Position numbers and translations under genes: made by a program. 64,000 nt of DNA. Source: Paracoccus zeaxanthinifaciens ATCC 21588 (GTDB taxonomy: Bacteria; Pseudomonadota; Alphaproteobacteria; Rhodobacterales; Rhodobacteraceae). Of the stretch, positions 1 to 10,807 are shown one piece after another (position 1 is the stretch's first letter; every line of letters begins with the position of its first letter). The DNA is taken from NCBI RefSeq assembly GCF_000420145.1, contig NZ_ATUJ01000010.1:1-64000 (forward strand), written 5' to 3'. The notes under the pieces were generated by a model, which had not been told where the DNA came from, did not search any database, and saw only the letters and a list, made by a program, of their open reading frames with translations.

Positions 1-589
1 CTTGCACATCTGTCACTTAACCGAAGTTAAGTAATCATCCGTTCATCGTTCTCGCTTGCGCGAGCCGACAAACAGTGAAGCTGACACTCTCATCATCGCC
101 CAAAGGCTAGAGAGCCGATATGCGAGATCCAAGATCGTGTAACGACCATCGAACCGCCCGCATATCCCTTCAGATATCCATCAATGTCAAACAGCAGAGG
201 AACCAAAATCGCAGATGGTGCGCCAATCCAACTCAGCGCCCCGCCCGGTCATCAATCCCAGAATTTTCCCGACTTCCCAACCCCTCAGGGCCGGTCCGTC
301 GCACCGTCCGGCGTGTCCCGCCCTTCGGTGAAGCGGTGTTTAGACACACCAATCAGAACCCTCAAGCAGAAAATCACACCCCGCGAACGATTTTCTCGCA
401 AGGGCATGTTTTCGCTTCGATAATCTCCGCAAGAAATCCTGCGGCCGGATCTGCACTCAAGCACCTTCGCACGGAGACGCGACATCCAGATGACGAAAAC
501 GGCCAGATTCCGACTCGCGATTCGATGTTTGCGCATCCCGAAGGCACCATTCGGCGTCGCTGCCCAGGAAGATCGCAGCCCGGAAATGG
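1..589. other. No gene recognised at left edge
   Basis: I find no convincing coding region here. Open frames in this stretch lack family resemblance and ribosome binding sites. Base composition is visibly less GC-rich than in the genes. A small inverted repeat (CTCGC/GCGAG near 50-64) is the only structure I noticed. No tRNA-like fold was recognised. The stretch is probably the space between the rplM-rpsI unit and a gene beyond the window. Confidence 0.5.
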
Positions 590-616
590 AAAAGGGCGCA
601 GCTTTCGCCACGCCCT
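590..616 (-). terminator. Rho-independent terminator of rplM-rpsI
   Basis: Read on the minus strand, AGGGCG and CGCCCT form a stem closed by a GAAA-type loop (inner TGGC/GCTG pairs). A TTTT-rich tail follows. It starts 26 bases after the rpsI stop codon, so it probably ends the ribosomal protein operon. Confidence 0.7.
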
Positions 617-642
617 CTTCGGAAACATATGCAGGAAGCGTA

Positions 643-1134
643 TCAGCGCTTCGAGAACTGGAAGCTGCGGCGGGCTTTCGCGCGGCCGTACTTCTTACGC
701 TCGACGACGCGGCTGTCGCGCGTCAGGAAGCCGGCTGCCTTCAGCGCGGCGCGCAGGCTCGGCTCGTGCAGCTGAAGCGCCTGGCTGATGCCGTGCTTCA
801 CGGCGCCGGCCTGACCCGACAGACCACCGCCCTTGACGGTTGCCTGGACGTCGTACTGACCGGCAACGCCGGCGACGTCGAAGGGCTGCTTCAAGATCAT
901 CTGCAGAACGGGACGAGCGAAGTACTCGTTGATGTCCTTGCCGTTGACGGTGACCTTGCCCGAGCCCGGCTTGACCCAGACGCGTGCGACGGCGTCCTTG
1001 CGCTTGCCGGTGGCATAGGCGCGGCCCTGCGCGTCGCGCTGCGGCTCACGGTTGATCTGGGCGTCAGCTTCGGCAGCCGGGGTGCCCGACACGACCGACT
1101 TCAGATCGTCCAGGGTTTTGATGTCTTCGGCCAT
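643..1134 (-). CDS. rpsI: 30S ribosomal protein S9
   Basis: Component of the small ribosomal subunit head, whose C-terminal tail contacts P-site tRNA. The 163-residue product has a non-conserved N-terminal extension of about 40 residues, common in alphaproteobacteria, then the S9 core starting near [13 protein letters not shown] and ending in the basic tail [11 protein letters not shown]. The ATG at 1134 is chosen over the GTG at 1140 because the GGAG sits about 9 bases before the ATG but only 3 before the GTG. It follows rplM with a 2-base gap, so the two are translationally linked. Confidence 0.96.
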   Translation of the reverse strand: MAEDIKTLDDLKSVVSGTPAAEADAQINREPQRDAQGRAYATGKRKDAVARVWVKPGSGKVTVNGKDINEYFARPVLQMILKQPFDVAGVAGQYDVQATVKGGGLSGQAGAVKHGISQALQLHEPSLRAALKAAGFLTRDSRVVERKKYGRAKARRSFQFSKR

Positions 1135-1136
1135 GA

Positions 1137-1601
1137 TCACGCGCTCCGGGTGTTTTTCTTGTTCAGGACCTTGACGTCCAGAACTTCGGGCTGCTGCGCT
1201 TCGTGCGGATGCTCGGCACCGGCATAGACGCGCAGGTTGGTCATCTGCTGCTTGCCCAGCTTGTTGCGGCTGATCATGCGCTCGACAGCCTTGATGACGA
1301 CACGCTCGGGATGTGCGCCTTCCAGGATCTGACGTGCGGTGCGGTGCTTGATGCCGCCCGGGTGACCGGTGTGCCAGTAGTATTTCTTGTCATCGCGCTT
1401 CGCGCCGGTCATCTGCACCTTGTCGGCGTTGATGATGATGACGTTGTCGCCCATGTCCATGTGCGGGGTGAAGCTCGGCTTGTGCTTGCCGCGCAGGCGG
1501 TTGGCGACGATCGTGGCGAGGCGGCCCAGAACGACGCCCTCGGCGTCGATCAGGATCCACTTCTTCTCGATCTCCGCCGGTTTCGCGGTATAGGTTTTCA
1601 T
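1137..1601 (-). CDS. rplM: 50S ribosomal protein L13
   Basis: Large-subunit ribosomal protein, an early assembly protein. The 154-residue product starts [15 protein letters not shown] and carries the L13 signatures [16 protein letters not shown] and the GDNVIIINA stretch. A longer reading frame extends upstream, but the ATG at 1601 matches the family N-terminus and has a GAAGGGA ribosome binding site, so the upstream part is leader. First gene of the rplM-rpsI operon, as in most bacteria. Confidence 0.97.
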   Translation of the reverse strand: MKTYTAKPAEIEKKWILIDAEGVVLGRLATIVANRLRGKHKPSFTPHMDMGDNVIIINADKVQMTGAKRDDKKYYWHTGHPGGIKHRTARQILEGAHPERVVIKAVERMISRNKLGKQQMTNLRVYAGAEHPHEAQQPEVLDVKVLNKKNTRSA

Positions 1602-1641
1602 CTGTCGTCCCTTCAGGGTCGGTTTGTATTCGAGATGGCGG

Positions 1642-1670
1642 CTTATCCAAGATTGCGGGCCTTGGGTCAA
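1642..1670 (-). promoter_or_regulatory. Probable sigma70 promoter of rplM-rpsI
   Basis: On the minus strand TTGACC (1665-1670) and GATAAG (1642-1647) are separated by exactly 17 bases. Transcription would start near 1635, giving a leader of about 34 bases before the rplM ATG. The -35 is a near-consensus match and the position fits. Inference from sequence only. Confidence 0.55.
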
Positions 1671-1754
1671 GACGCGCGCAGCCATTATTGTCAAACGATT
1701 TCAAACGCTTGCAATATAGGTAACTGAATACCCCGACATAAGCAGCCGGAATCG

Positions 1755-2177
1755 CTAGGTCGCGGGCGGGATCGAATAGGTCATCGAGCATCTTGCCACG
1801 GCGCCCTCCCGTCCCTGGGACCGGATCAGCACGTCGGCGACCGCCAGTGTGCGACCCAGCTTCAGCAGCCTGCATTCCGCGATCAGGTCGCGTCCTGCGG
1901 CGGGCTTGCGCATGAAGTCGATCGAGGCGTTCGTGGTCACCGTCAGCGCAACCGGACCGATCCGCGCCAGCACCATGCAATAGACCGCAAGATCGGCCAG
2001 CCCGAACATCGCGGGACCGCTGACCGTGCCGCCCGGCCTCAGGTGATCGGTCCCGACCGCGAGTCGCGCGGTCACACTGTCGGTCGTCGCGTCCTCGACC
2101 CGGTAGGTGCCGGCCACCTGCGGAAACTCGCGTTCCAGGAAGGCGTTCAGCGCCCCCGCATCCATTGCCAATGTCAT
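1755..2177 (-). CDS. PaaI-type hotdog-fold thioesterase
   Basis: A 140-residue protein of the PaaI/acyl-CoA thioesterase family, expected to hydrolyse an acyl-CoA in the cytoplasm; the substrate cannot be read from the sequence. The segment RPGGTVSGPAMFGLADLA matches the hotdog active-site helix with an Asp in the usual acidic position. The segment ASIDFMRKPAAGRDLIAECR matches the following strands. It lies downstream of murD on the same strand, after a 63-base gap containing a strong inverted repeat, so it may be transcribed separately from the dcw cluster. Confidence 0.8.
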   Translation of the reverse strand: MTLAMDAGALNAFLEREFPQVAGTYRVEDATTDSVTARLAVGTDHLRPGGTVSGPAMFGLADLAVYCMVLARIGPVALTVTTNASIDFMRKPAAGRDLIAECRLLKLGRTLAVADVLIRSQGREGAVARCSMTYSIPPAT

Positions 2178-2182
2178 GTCGT

Positions 2183-2225
2183 CCCCCTGCCCCTCCGCGG
2201 CAGGTTTCCGCAGAACGGCAGGGGG
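2183..2225 (-). terminator. Strong inverted repeat after murD
   Basis: CCCCCTGCC (2183-2191) pairs perfectly with GGCAGGGGG (2217-2225) around a 25-base loop that can itself fold. There is no T-run, so it is not a classical intrinsic terminator. It lies directly between the murD stop and the thioesterase start and could attenuate the end of the dcw transcript or stabilise its 3' end. Confidence 0.35.
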
Positions 2226-2240
2226 ATCAATGGAAAGGTC

Positions 2241-3647
2241 CTATGACCTTGCGGCAATATCCCGGACCAGCTGGACGAAATGCTCGCCCCGCTTCTCGAA
2301 GTTCGGGTACTGGTCGAAGCTGGCCGCCGCAGGGGCCAGCAGGACCGTCTCGCCGGGCTGGGCCTCGGCCGCGGCATGGGCCAGCGCCTGGTCCAGCGTG
2401 TCGACGACCTCGTGCGGGGTCTGCCCGATCTCCAACGCGAAATCGCGCGCCGAATGGCCATAGAGATACGCCTTGCCGACGCGCCCCAGATGCGGGGCAA
2501 GCGCCGCGATGCCGCCCTCCTTGCCCAGGCCGCCCGCGATCCAGCGGATCTTGTCGAAGGCCTGCAGCGCCTTGGCCGCGGCGTCGATATTCGTCGCCTT
2601 CGAGTCGTTCACGAAGCGGACGCCACCGATCTCGGCCACGGTCTGGCTGCGATGCGGCAGACCGGCAAAGCTGTAGAACGCGGCCTCGATGTCGCGCGGC
2701 GCGATCCCCACGGCGCGGCAGGCGGCATAGGCCGCGCAGGCGTTCTGGTGGTTGTGCGCCCCCGGCAGGCCGGTCACGTCGCGCAGGTCGATCGAGGCGA
2801 CCTGCCGCCCCTTGCGGTATTCCGACAGGAACCCCTTGCGCGCAAAGACCGACCAGGAGGCCCCGTCCAGCTTCTGCCCCGCCGACACGCGGATCACCCG
2901 GTCGTCGGACGGCGCGACGGTCAGCTGGTTGGCAAGATACCGCCCCTCGACCTCGTCCACGCCGATGATGGCGCGGTCCGGGCCGCCTTCCGCGAAGAGG
3001 CGACGCTTGGCCGCGAAATACCCGCCCGGTCCACCATGACGATCCAGATGATCGGGCGAGAGGTTGGTGAACACCGCGACATCGGGCGTCAGCGCCCGCG
3101 CAAGGTCGGTCTGATAGGATGACAGCTCGAGCACCACGACCTCGCGGTCGGTCGCGGGTTCCAGCGACAGCACGCCGGTCCCGATATTGCCGCCCATCTG
3201 CGTGGGGCGACCGGTCTCTTGCAGGATGTGGTGGATCAGCGCGGTGGTCGTGGACTTGCCGTTCGATCCGGTCACGGCGATCACCCGCGGCGGTCGGTCG
3301 AAGGCGTCCCAGTCCCGCGTGGCATAGCTGCGGAAGAACAGACCGATATCGTTGTCCACCGGCACGCCCAGCTCATAGGCCTTGGCGATGACGGGATGGG
3401 GCTTCGGAAACAGGTGCGGGATGCCCGGGCTGACGATCAGCGCGGACACGCCCGTCCAGGCCGCATCGCGGGTCAGGTCGACCAGCTCCAGCCCCTCGGC
3501 CTCGGCGGCCTCGCGGGTGTCCTGCCCGTCATCCCATGCGATGACGCGCGCACCGCCCGCAGCCAGCGCCGCTGCGGTCGCGCGACCCGACCGGCCAAGG
3601 CCGAGAACCGCGATTGTCTGATCGAAGACGTCCTGAACCGGGATCAT
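2241..3647 (-). CDS. murD: UDP-N-acetylmuramoylalanine--D-glutamate ligase
   Basis: Cytoplasmic ATP-dependent ligase that adds D-glutamate to UDP-MurNAc-L-alanine in peptidoglycan precursor synthesis. The 468-residue product has an N-terminal Rossmann-like domain ([12 protein letters not shown]), the Mur ligase P-loop [11 protein letters not shown] near residue 115, the central motif [10 protein letters not shown] and the C-terminal NDSKATN segment. The ATG at 3647 is preferred over the adjacent upstream ATG because AGGAGG then lies 5 rather than 2 bases away. It is the last dcw gene here; ftsW, murG and murC do not follow. Confidence 0.96.
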   Translation of the reverse strand: MIPVQDVFDQTIAVLGLGRSGRATAAALAAGGARVIAWDDGQDTREAAEAEGLELVDLTRDAAWTGVSALIVSPGIPHLFPKPHPVIAKAYELGVPVDNDIGLFFRSYATRDWDAFDRPPRVIAVTGSNGKSTTTALIHHILQETGRPTQMGGNIGTGVLSLEPATDREVVVLELSSYQTDLARALTPDVAVFTNLSPDHLDRHGGPGGYFAAKRRLFAEGGPDRAIIGVDEVEGRYLANQLTVAPSDDRVIRVSAGQKLDGASWSVFARKGFLSEYRKGRQVASIDLRDVTGLPGAHNHQNACAAYAACRAVGIAPRDIEAAFYSFAGLPHRSQTVAEIGGVRFVNDSKATNIDAAAKALQAFDKIRWIAGGLGKEGGIAALAPHLGRVGKAYLYGHSARDFALEIGQTPHEVVDTLDQALAHAAAEAQPGETVLLAPAAASFDQYPNFEKRGEHFVQLVRDIAARS

Positions 3648-3668
3648 CATGGCCTCCTGAAACACAAG

Positions 3669-3689
3669 CCGGGGGCGCGATGCCCCCGG
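3669..3689 (-). other. Hairpin in the mraY-murD gap
   Basis: CCGGGGGC (3669-3676) and GCCCCCGG (3682-3689) form an 8-base-pair perfect stem with a 5-base loop in the 73-base mraY-murD space. No T-run follows on either strand, so it looks like an mRNA processing or stability element rather than a terminator. Confidence 0.35.
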
Positions 3690-3720
3690 ACGAAGATAGA
3701 TAGACGGGTGATCGGCCGCG

Positions 3721-4803
<1,083 letters not shown>

Positions 4804-4807
4804 GGCG

Positions 4808-6178
4808 TTATCCTTTGTCGTCTTCGGCCAGCGCGCGCAGCGCGTCGACCACGGTCGAAATGCGGGACGATTTCGATCCCTTGACCAGGACGATATCCCC
4901 CGGCTCGACCAGTTCGCCGGCCCGCCGGGCCAGTTCCGATGCGTCCTCGGCCCAGATGCCGCGCTTGTCCTGCGGCAGCGCCTCGTGCATCGCCTGCATG
5001 CGCGGCCCGGCCGAATGGACCCGCGCGATGCCGGCCATCGCCGGATCGTCGGCGACATCGCGATGCATCCGCATCTCGTCCTCGCCCAGTTCCAGCATGT
5101 CGCCCAGGATCGCGACGCGCGGCCCGCCCTGAAGGCCCGCCAGCGTCGCAAGGCCCGCAGCAAGCGAGGCCGGGTTCGCGTTGAAAGCGTCGTCGATCAG
5201 GCGGATGCCGCCCAAGGTCTCGACCGCGCCGCGCCCCTTGGGGGGCAGCCAGTTCGACATCGCGGCGGCGGCGGCCTTGGGGTCGGCGCCCGCAGCCGAC
5301 AGCGCGGCCAGCACGCCGACCGCGTTCATCGCGAAATGGCGGCCCGTCGTGCGCAGGGTGAAATCCAGCGTCTCGCCGGTGATGCGCGCGCGGACCGACA
5401 GGCCGTCATCCTGCACCTCGATCCGCATGGGGCGGGCCATGCCCTGATCGCCGAAGCCCACGACGATCGCGCCCGCCGCATCCGCGCAGTCGCGCAGGAT
5501 CTGGGTGACGGGAAGGTCCTCGGGGATGATGGCGGTGCCAATCGGCTCCAGCCCCTCGAAGATGGCGCCCTTCTCGCGGGCGATGCCCTCGATCGCGCCG
5601 AAAGCCTCGAGGTGGGCGGCGGCGACGGTGGTGATCATGGCGACATGCGGGCGGGCCATGCGCGACAGGGGCGCGATCTCGCCCGGGTGGTTCATCCCGA
5701 TCTCGATGATAGCGAAATCGGTATCGGCAGGCATCCGCGCCAGCGTCAGCGGAACGCCCCAATGGTTGTTGTAGCTGGCCTCGGCCGCGTGGATCACGCC
5801 CTGCCCCGCCAGCGCGTCGCGCGCCATTTCCTTGGTCGAGGTCTTGCCGACCGAGCCGGTGATCGCGACGACCTTGCCCGTCATCCGCGCGCGCCCGGCA
5901 CGGCCAAGCGCCTCGAGCCCCTGCAGCACGTCGTCGACGATCAGCAGCGGCGCGTCCTCGGGGACACCCTCGGGGATGCGGCTGACCAGCGCGGCGCCCG
6001 CACCCTTGGACAGGGCCTGCGCCACGAAATCATGCGCATCGCGCGCGGCGGTCAGCGCCACGAACAGATCGCCCGGACGGATCGTGCGCGTGTCGATGGA
6101 CACACCGTCCACGGCCCAGTCGCCGATGGCGCGACCGCCGGTGGCGGCTGCGGCTTCGCTTGCGGTCCAAAGGCTCAT
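4808..6178 (-). CDS. murF: UDP-MurNAc-tripeptide--D-Ala-D-Ala ligase
   Basis: Cytoplasmic Mur ligase that adds the D-Ala-D-Ala dipeptide to complete the UDP-MurNAc-pentapeptide. The 456-residue product starts [15 protein letters not shown], as MurF usually does, with P-loop [11 protein letters not shown], the [12 protein letters not shown] motif and C-terminal [10 protein letters not shown]. The ATG at 6178 overlaps the murE stop by four bases (ATGA). The same frame runs open into murE, but that part has no MurF similarity. Confidence 0.97.
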   Translation of the reverse strand: MSLWTASEAAAATGGRAIGDWAVDGVSIDTRTIRPGDLFVALTAARDAHDFVAQALSKGAGAALVSRIPEGVPEDAPLLIVDDVLQGLEALGRAGRARMTGKVVAITGSVGKTSTKEMARDALAGQGVIHAAEASYNNHWGVPLTLARMPADTDFAIIEIGMNHPGEIAPLSRMARPHVAMITTVAAAHLEAFGAIEGIAREKGAIFEGLEPIGTAIIPEDLPVTQILRDCADAAGAIVVGFGDQGMARPMRIEVQDDGLSVRARITGETLDFTLRTTGRHFAMNAVGVLAALSAAGADPKAAAAAMSNWLPPKGRGAVETLGGIRLIDDAFNANPASLAAGLATLAGLQGGPRVAILGDMLELGEDEMRMHRDVADDPAMAGIARVHSAGPRMQAMHEALPQDKRGIWAEDASELARRAGELVEPGDIVLVKGSKSSRISTVVDALRALAEDDKG

Positions 6179-7668
6179 ATCTTGCCATCCAATGCGGCCA
6201 CCGCGACCGAGGCCTGTTCGGCATCGTCGAAGGGATAGACGTCCTGCCCGATGATCTGGCCGGTCTCGTGGCCCTTGCCGCAGATCAGCAGCGCGTCGCC
6301 CGGCTGCAGAGCATCGACGCCGCGAAGGATCGCCTCGGCGCGGTCGGGCACCTCGGTCGCCTCGGGGCCGGCGCCCTCCATGACGGCGGCGCGGATCAGG
6401 GCCGGATCCTCGGTCCGGGGGTTGTCGTCGGTGACGATCACCACATCCGCGAATTCGCGCGCGGCCTGCCCCATCAGCGGGCGCTTGCCCTTGTCGCGGT
6501 CGCCCCCCGCGCCGATGACGCAGATGATGCGGCCCATCACATGCGGACGCAGCGATTGCAGCGCGGCGATGACGGCACCCGGCTTGTGCGCGTAATCGAC
6601 AAAGACCGCCGCGCCGTTGTCGCGCTGCGCGACCAGCTGCATGCGGCCGCGCACGGTGGTCAGATGCGGCAGCGCGGCCAGCACCTCGTCCATCGGATCG
6701 CCCGCCGCGACGCAAAGACCCACCGCCGCCAGCACGTTTTCCGCCTGGAAGCCGCCGATCAGCTGCAGGCGGACCATCTGCGTCACGCCCATCACCGAGA
6801 AGCGCAGATCCTGCCCCGTCGCGTCATAGCGCTGGCCCAGGATGCGCAGCATCGCGCCCTCATGCGTGCCGATGCTGGTGACGGACAGGCCGCGGTCGGT
6901 CGCGATATCCGCCATCTGCCGCCCGCGCTGGCTGTCGGTATTGATGACCGCCGAGGCGCCCTCTTCCAGCACGCGGTTGAACAGCAGCGCCTTGGCCGCG
7001 AAATAGGCGTCGAAATCGGCGTGGTAATCTAGGTGGTCCTGGCTGAGATTGGTGAAGGCACCGGCCTCGACCCGCACGCCGTCCAGGCGACGCTGGTCCA
7101 GCCCGTGGCTGGAGGCCTCCATCGCGACATGGGTGACGCCCGCATCGGTCGCATCGGCCAGAACGCCGTGCAAGGTCAGCGGATCGGGGGTGGTATGGGC
7201 CAGCTTGGCCTGGAAATCACCCTCGACGCCCATGGTGCCAAGGCTGATCGCGCTGTGGCCCAAGTGCTGCCAGATCTGGCGGGTGAAGGTCGCGACGCTC
7301 GTCTTGCCCGAGGTGCCGGTCACGGCGACGACATGCTTCGGCTGCGCCTCGAACCACAGGGCTGCGGCGCCCGCCAGCGCGGCGCGGGGATCCTCGGCCA
7401 CGACCAGCGCGCCTTCCCAGCCCTTCAGCGCATCGGCGGCGATCTCGGCGCCCTTGCGGTCGGTCAGGATCGCGTTCGCCCCCATCCGCAGCGCATAGCT
7501 GATGAATTCACCGCCATGCAGCGTCGCCCCCGGCAGCGCGGCGAACAGGAAGCCCACGCCCACCTGCCTGCTGTCGATGGCCAGCCCCGAGATCAGCGGA
7601 TCGCGCCCGCCCTGCCCATGCAGCCCCAGCCGCGACAGCGTCACATTATCCTTGCTCAAGGGTCCCAT
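6175..7668 (-). CDS. murE: UDP-MurNAc-tripeptide synthetase, meso-DAP adding
   Basis: Cytoplasmic ligase adding the third residue to UDP-MurNAc-L-Ala-D-Glu. The 497-residue product shows the P-loop GTSGKTSVATF, the central NLSQDHLDYH, and DNPR within VTDDNPRTEDP near the C-terminus. DNPR is the known determinant for meso-diaminopimelate over lysine, so DAP-type peptidoglycan is predicted. ftsI ends 3 bases before its start; its stop overlaps murF. Confidence 0.97.
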   Translation of the reverse strand: MGPLSKDNVTLSRLGLHGQGGRDPLISGLAIDSRQVGVGFLFAALPGATLHGGEFISYALRMGANAILTDRKGAEIAADALKGWEGALVVAEDPRAALAGAAALWFEAQPKHVVAVTGTSGKTSVATFTRQIWQHLGHSAISLGTMGVEGDFQAKLAHTTPDPLTLHGVLADATDAGVTHVAMEASSHGLDQRRLDGVRVEAGAFTNLSQDHLDYHADFDAYFAAKALLFNRVLEEGASAVINTDSQRGRQMADIATDRGLSVTSIGTHEGAMLRILGQRYDATGQDLRFSVMGVTQMVRLQLIGGFQAENVLAAVGLCVAAGDPMDEVLAALPHLTTVRGRMQLVAQRDNGAAVFVDYAHKPGAVIAALQSLRPHVMGRIICVIGAGGDRDKGKRPLMGQAAREFADVVIVTDDNPRTEDPALIRAAVMEGAGPEATEVPDRAEAILRGVDALQPGDALLICGKGHETGQIIGQDVYPFDDAEQASVAVAALDGKI

Positions 7669-7671
7669 CCG

Positions 7672-9501
7672 TCATTGGTTCGCGACCAGCTTTAGCTCAG
7701 TGTCTTCCCCGGGTTCAACACGGGGTTCGAAGCGGGCGTTGATCATCGGCAGGTTTTCGTCGCCGATGGCATGCAGGCCCAGAAGCGGGCCGATCCGGCG
7801 CACGACCTCGGCCGCGACGGGAACCGCGGTATAGCCGGCGGTCCGGCTCTCGCCCGCGGCAGTCTCGATCGAGGGTTCGTCCAGCGCCACGATCAGCACG
7901 TATTTCGGATCGCTTGCGGGAAAGACCGACGCGAAGGTCGCGATGACCTTGTTCTTGTAATACCCGCCCGCCGCGCGCGGCTTGTCGGCGGTGCCGGTCT
8001 TGCCCGCGATCTCGTAGCCCTCGACCTCGGCCTTGCGGGCGGTGCCGCGCGTCACCACCTGGCGCAGCATGTCCACGGCCATGGCCGCTGCGCGGGGCGA
8101 CAAGATCTGCTCGCCCTCGGGGCGCTGGCGGTTGTGGATCAGCGTCGGCGTCACGCGCTTGCCGCCATTGCCGATGGTCGCATAGGCGGCGGCAAGGTGC
8201 AGCGGGCTTGCCGCAAGGCCGTGGCCGAAGCTGACCGTGGCCGAGGTGACGGCGGGCCAGCGCGACGGGACCAGCGGCTGGCCGGTCGGGGCCTCGACCA
8301 TCTCGATCTGGGTCGGCACGAACAGGCCCAGCTTTTCCAGGAAGTCCTTCTGCCGGTCCACGCCGATCATCTGCGCGATCCGCACGGTGGCCACGTTCGA
8401 CGATTTCACGATCACGTCCGTCGTGCTCAGCGTGCGGCCGTAATTGTGGAAATCGTTGATCAGGAACTTGCCGATGCGCATCGGCGCCTGCGCGTTGATC
8501 TGGGTCGAGGGGTTGATCAGGCCCAGGTCGATGGCCTGCGCGACCGGAAAGATCTTGAAGGTCGAGCCCAGTTCGTACTGCCCCTGCACCGCGCGGTTGA
8601 ACAGCGGGCTGTCCGAGGGCTCGCCCGTCAGAAGGGGCCGGGGCCGGTCGTTCGGGTCGAAATCGGGCAGGCTTGCCATGGCCATGATCTCGCCCGAGGC
8701 GATCTCCAGCAGGATGCCCGTCGCGCCCTTGGCGTTCATGACGTCCATGCCCGATGCCAGCACCTCTTCCATGGCCTGCTGCAGGGTCAGGTCGATGGAC
8801 AGCTGCAGCGGCGCGCCGTCATTGGCCGGGTCGCGCAACCATGCGTCGAAGGCCTTCTCGACCCCCGCAATGCCGATGACCTCGGCGCTGTTCACGCCCT
8901 CGTTGCCGAAACCAGACCCGCCAAGGATATGCGAGGCGATCGGCCCGTTGGGATAGACGCGCATCTCTCGCGGGCCGAACAGCAGGCCGGGTTCGCCGAT
9001 ATCATGGACCGCCTGCATCTGCTCGGGGCTGATCTTGCGCTTGATCCACATGAACTTGCGGCTGCCGGTGAAGTCCGCGATCAGCTTCTCCTCGGACAGG
9101 TCGGGGAAGATGCGGGCAAGACCGCGCGCCGCGCCGATCGGGTCCACCATCTGGTGGGGATGGGCATAGATGGAATGCGTCAGCAGGTTCGTCGCAAGGA
9201 CGCGCCCGCGACGGTCGGTGATGTCGGCGCGCTGCGACATGATCTGGGCCGACAGGACTGCGGCGCGCGGCTCGGACGGGCTGCTGTGGGCCAGGGTGCC
9301 CATCCGCACGGCGACAAGGCCATAGGCGAAGATGAAGCAGGCGGCCAGCAGGACCAGCCGCCCCTCGGCGCGGCGACGGGCGCGGTCCTGGATCTTCTCG
9401 TGGCGGGCGCGGCGGTTCTCGGCCTCGATATCGTCGGGATTCTCGCCGCGTTCACGGGCGCGAAGAATGCGGGCCAGCGGGCGCAGGGGGGTGCGGATCA
9501 T
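7672..9501 (-). CDS. ftsI: Septal penicillin-binding protein (FtsI/PBP3)
   Basis: Monofunctional class B transpeptidase that crosslinks septal peptidoglycan. The 609-residue product has a basic cytoplasmic N-terminus of about 48 residues, one membrane anchor (LVLLAACFIFAYGLVAV), a pedestal domain, and the transpeptidase motifs in order: STFK (active-site Ser), SSN, and KTGTADK. The start overlaps the ftsL stop by four bases. As in other dcw clusters it follows ftsL and precedes murE. Confidence 0.95.
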   Translation of the reverse strand: MIRTPLRPLARILRARERGENPDDIEAENRRARHEKIQDRARRRAEGRLVLLAACFIFAYGLVAVRMGTLAHSSPSEPRAAVLSAQIMSQRADITDRRGRVLATNLLTHSIYAHPHQMVDPIGAARGLARIFPDLSEEKLIADFTGSRKFMWIKRKISPEQMQAVHDIGEPGLLFGPREMRVYPNGPIASHILGGSGFGNEGVNSAEVIGIAGVEKAFDAWLRDPANDGAPLQLSIDLTLQQAMEEVLASGMDVMNAKGATGILLEIASGEIMAMASLPDFDPNDRPRPLLTGEPSDSPLFNRAVQGQYELGSTFKIFPVAQAIDLGLINPSTQINAQAPMRIGKFLINDFHNYGRTLSTTDVIVKSSNVATVRIAQMIGVDRQKDFLEKLGLFVPTQIEMVEAPTGQPLVPSRWPAVTSATVSFGHGLAASPLHLAAAYATIGNGGKRVTPTLIHNRQRPEGEQILSPRAAAMAVDMLRQVVTRGTARKAEVEGYEIAGKTGTADKPRAAGGYYKNKVIATFASVFPASDPKYVLIVALDEPSIETAAGESRTAGYTAVPVAAEVVRRIGPLLGLHAIGDENLPMINARFEPRVEPGEDTELKLVANQ

Positions 9502-9836
9502 GGCTGTTCCTCGGACTGGTCGGCGGCAAGGTCTGCGGCGGGCTCGGGCGGCTTGGGATAGTCCACGCGCCCCGGATCGACGAACTGCCCCGATTCAAGC
9601 GGCACCAGCTGCAGGCGGTCGAAGTTCAGGTCGACCAGCTCGCTCAGGCGGTCGGGACGGTTCAGATAGGCCCATTCGGCGCGCAGCACGCCCAGCTCCT
9701 CGCGCAGTCCGGCGATCTCGCGCTGGACCTGGCCCATCTCTCCGATGGCGGCCTGGGTGGCGTAATTCTCGCGATAGGCCCAGAAGGCCAGCCCCATCAG
9801 GACAAGGACCGCCGCAAGATAGGCCAGGGACCGCAT
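9498..9836 (-). CDS. ftsL: Cell division protein FtsL
   Basis: Small bitopic divisome protein that pairs with FtsB and activates FtsWI. The 112-residue product has an N-terminal transmembrane helix (LAYLAAVLVLMGLAFWAY), then a coiled-coil-like stretch (residues about 30-60) with the ERL-like end LSELVDLNFDRLQLVPL, and a Pro/Glu-rich tail. Identification rests on this architecture plus its place between rsmH and ftsI. Start and stop overlap both neighbours. Confidence 0.88.
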   Translation of the reverse strand: MRSLAYLAAVLVLMGLAFWAYRENYATQAAIGEMGQVQREIAGLREELGVLRAEWAYLNRPDRLSELVDLNFDRLQLVPLESGQFVDPGRVDYPKPPEPAADLAADQSEEQP

Positions 9837-10804
9837 CAGCGCCCCTCCTGTCCCGGCAGGCTGGGCATGGCCAGCGACCGCGCATCGACATCGCCCGCGG
9901 GGGCGTCGGTGCGGATGGCGACGCGCAGCAGCGCCGAGCGCGACCGCGGGTTCAGGTCCAGCTCCTCGGGGTCGGGGCCGATGGCGCGGCGGGTGGGCAG
10001 GGTGAAGGCGGGCTGGCGTTCCTGCTGCACGGGGGCATAGCGGTTGCCGCCGCCGCCGGTATCGGCACGGGCCTGCATGAAGCGCTTGACGATCCGGTCC
10101 TCCAGCGAATGGAAACTGACGACCGCCAGCTTGCCGCCGGGCTTCAACGCGCGCTCGGCGGCCGACAGGCCCGCGACCAGCTGCCCGAACTCGTCGTTGA
10201 CCCAGATGCGGATCGCCTGGAAGCTGCGCGTGGCCGCGTGGCTCTGACCGGGTTTCGGGCGCGGCAGGCAGGATGCGACCACCTCGGCCAGCTGCGCGGT
10301 GCGGGTCAGGGGACGCGCCGCCACGATGGCCCGCGCGATCCGGCGCGAGGCGCGTTCCTCGCCATAGTGATAGAGCACGTCCGCGATCGTCGATTCCTCG
10401 GCCGTGTTCAGCAGATCCGCGGCCGACGGGCCGTCATCGCCCATCCGCATGTCCAGGGGCCCGTCGCGCAGGAACGAGAACCCGCGATCCGCCTGGTCCA
10501 GCTGCATCGAGCTGACGCCAAGATCCAGCACCACGCCGTCCAGCGCCTGCCCCGCAAGTTCGTCCATGTCCGAGAACGTCCCCTCGACCAGCCGCAGCCG
10601 GTCGCCGTATTCGCCGCGCCAGCCTTCGGCCATGCGGAAGACCGACGGATCGCGGTCCACGCCGATCACGACATCGGCGCCCGCCGCCAGCAGGCCGCGG
10701 CTGTAGCCGCCCGCGCCGAAGGTGCCATCCAGCCAGACGCCCGAAACCGGGTCGACCGCGCGCAGCAGGGGATTGAGAAGTACGGGGATATGCGGATCTG
10801 CCAA
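9836..10804 (-). CDS. rsmH: 16S rRNA (cytosine(1402)-N4)-methyltransferase
   Basis: S-adenosylmethionine-dependent enzyme that N4-methylates C1402 in the 16S rRNA P site. The 322-residue product has the family N-terminus [10 protein letters not shown], the SAM motif [10 protein letters not shown], and the C-terminal [13 protein letters not shown] signature. Translation must start at the TTG at 10804: an in-frame stop, which is the mraZ stop, lies two codons upstream, and the conserved HIPVLL would be lost from any later start. Only one codon separates it from mraZ. Confidence 0.95.
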   Translation of the reverse strand: MADPHIPVLLNPLLRAVDPVSGVWLDGTFGAGGYSRGLLAAGADVVIGVDRDPSVFRMAEGWRGEYGDRLRLVEGTFSDMDELAGQALDGVVLDLGVSSMQLDQADRGFSFLRDGPLDMRMGDDGPSAADLLNTAEESTIADVLYHYGEERASRRIARAIVAARPLTRTAQLAEVVASCLPRPKPGQSHAATRSFQAIRIWVNDEFGQLVAGLSAAERALKPGGKLAVVSFHSLEDRIVKRFMQARADTGGGGNRYAPVQQERQPAFTLPTRRAIGPDPEELDLNPRSRSALLRVAIRTDAPAGDVDARSLAMPSLPGQEGR

Positions 10805-10807
10805 TGG

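Noticed and set aside
120..788. Overlapping open frames at the left end
   Set aside because: Composition is Arg/Ser-rich and random-looking, without ribosome binding sites, and they run into rpsI and its terminator.
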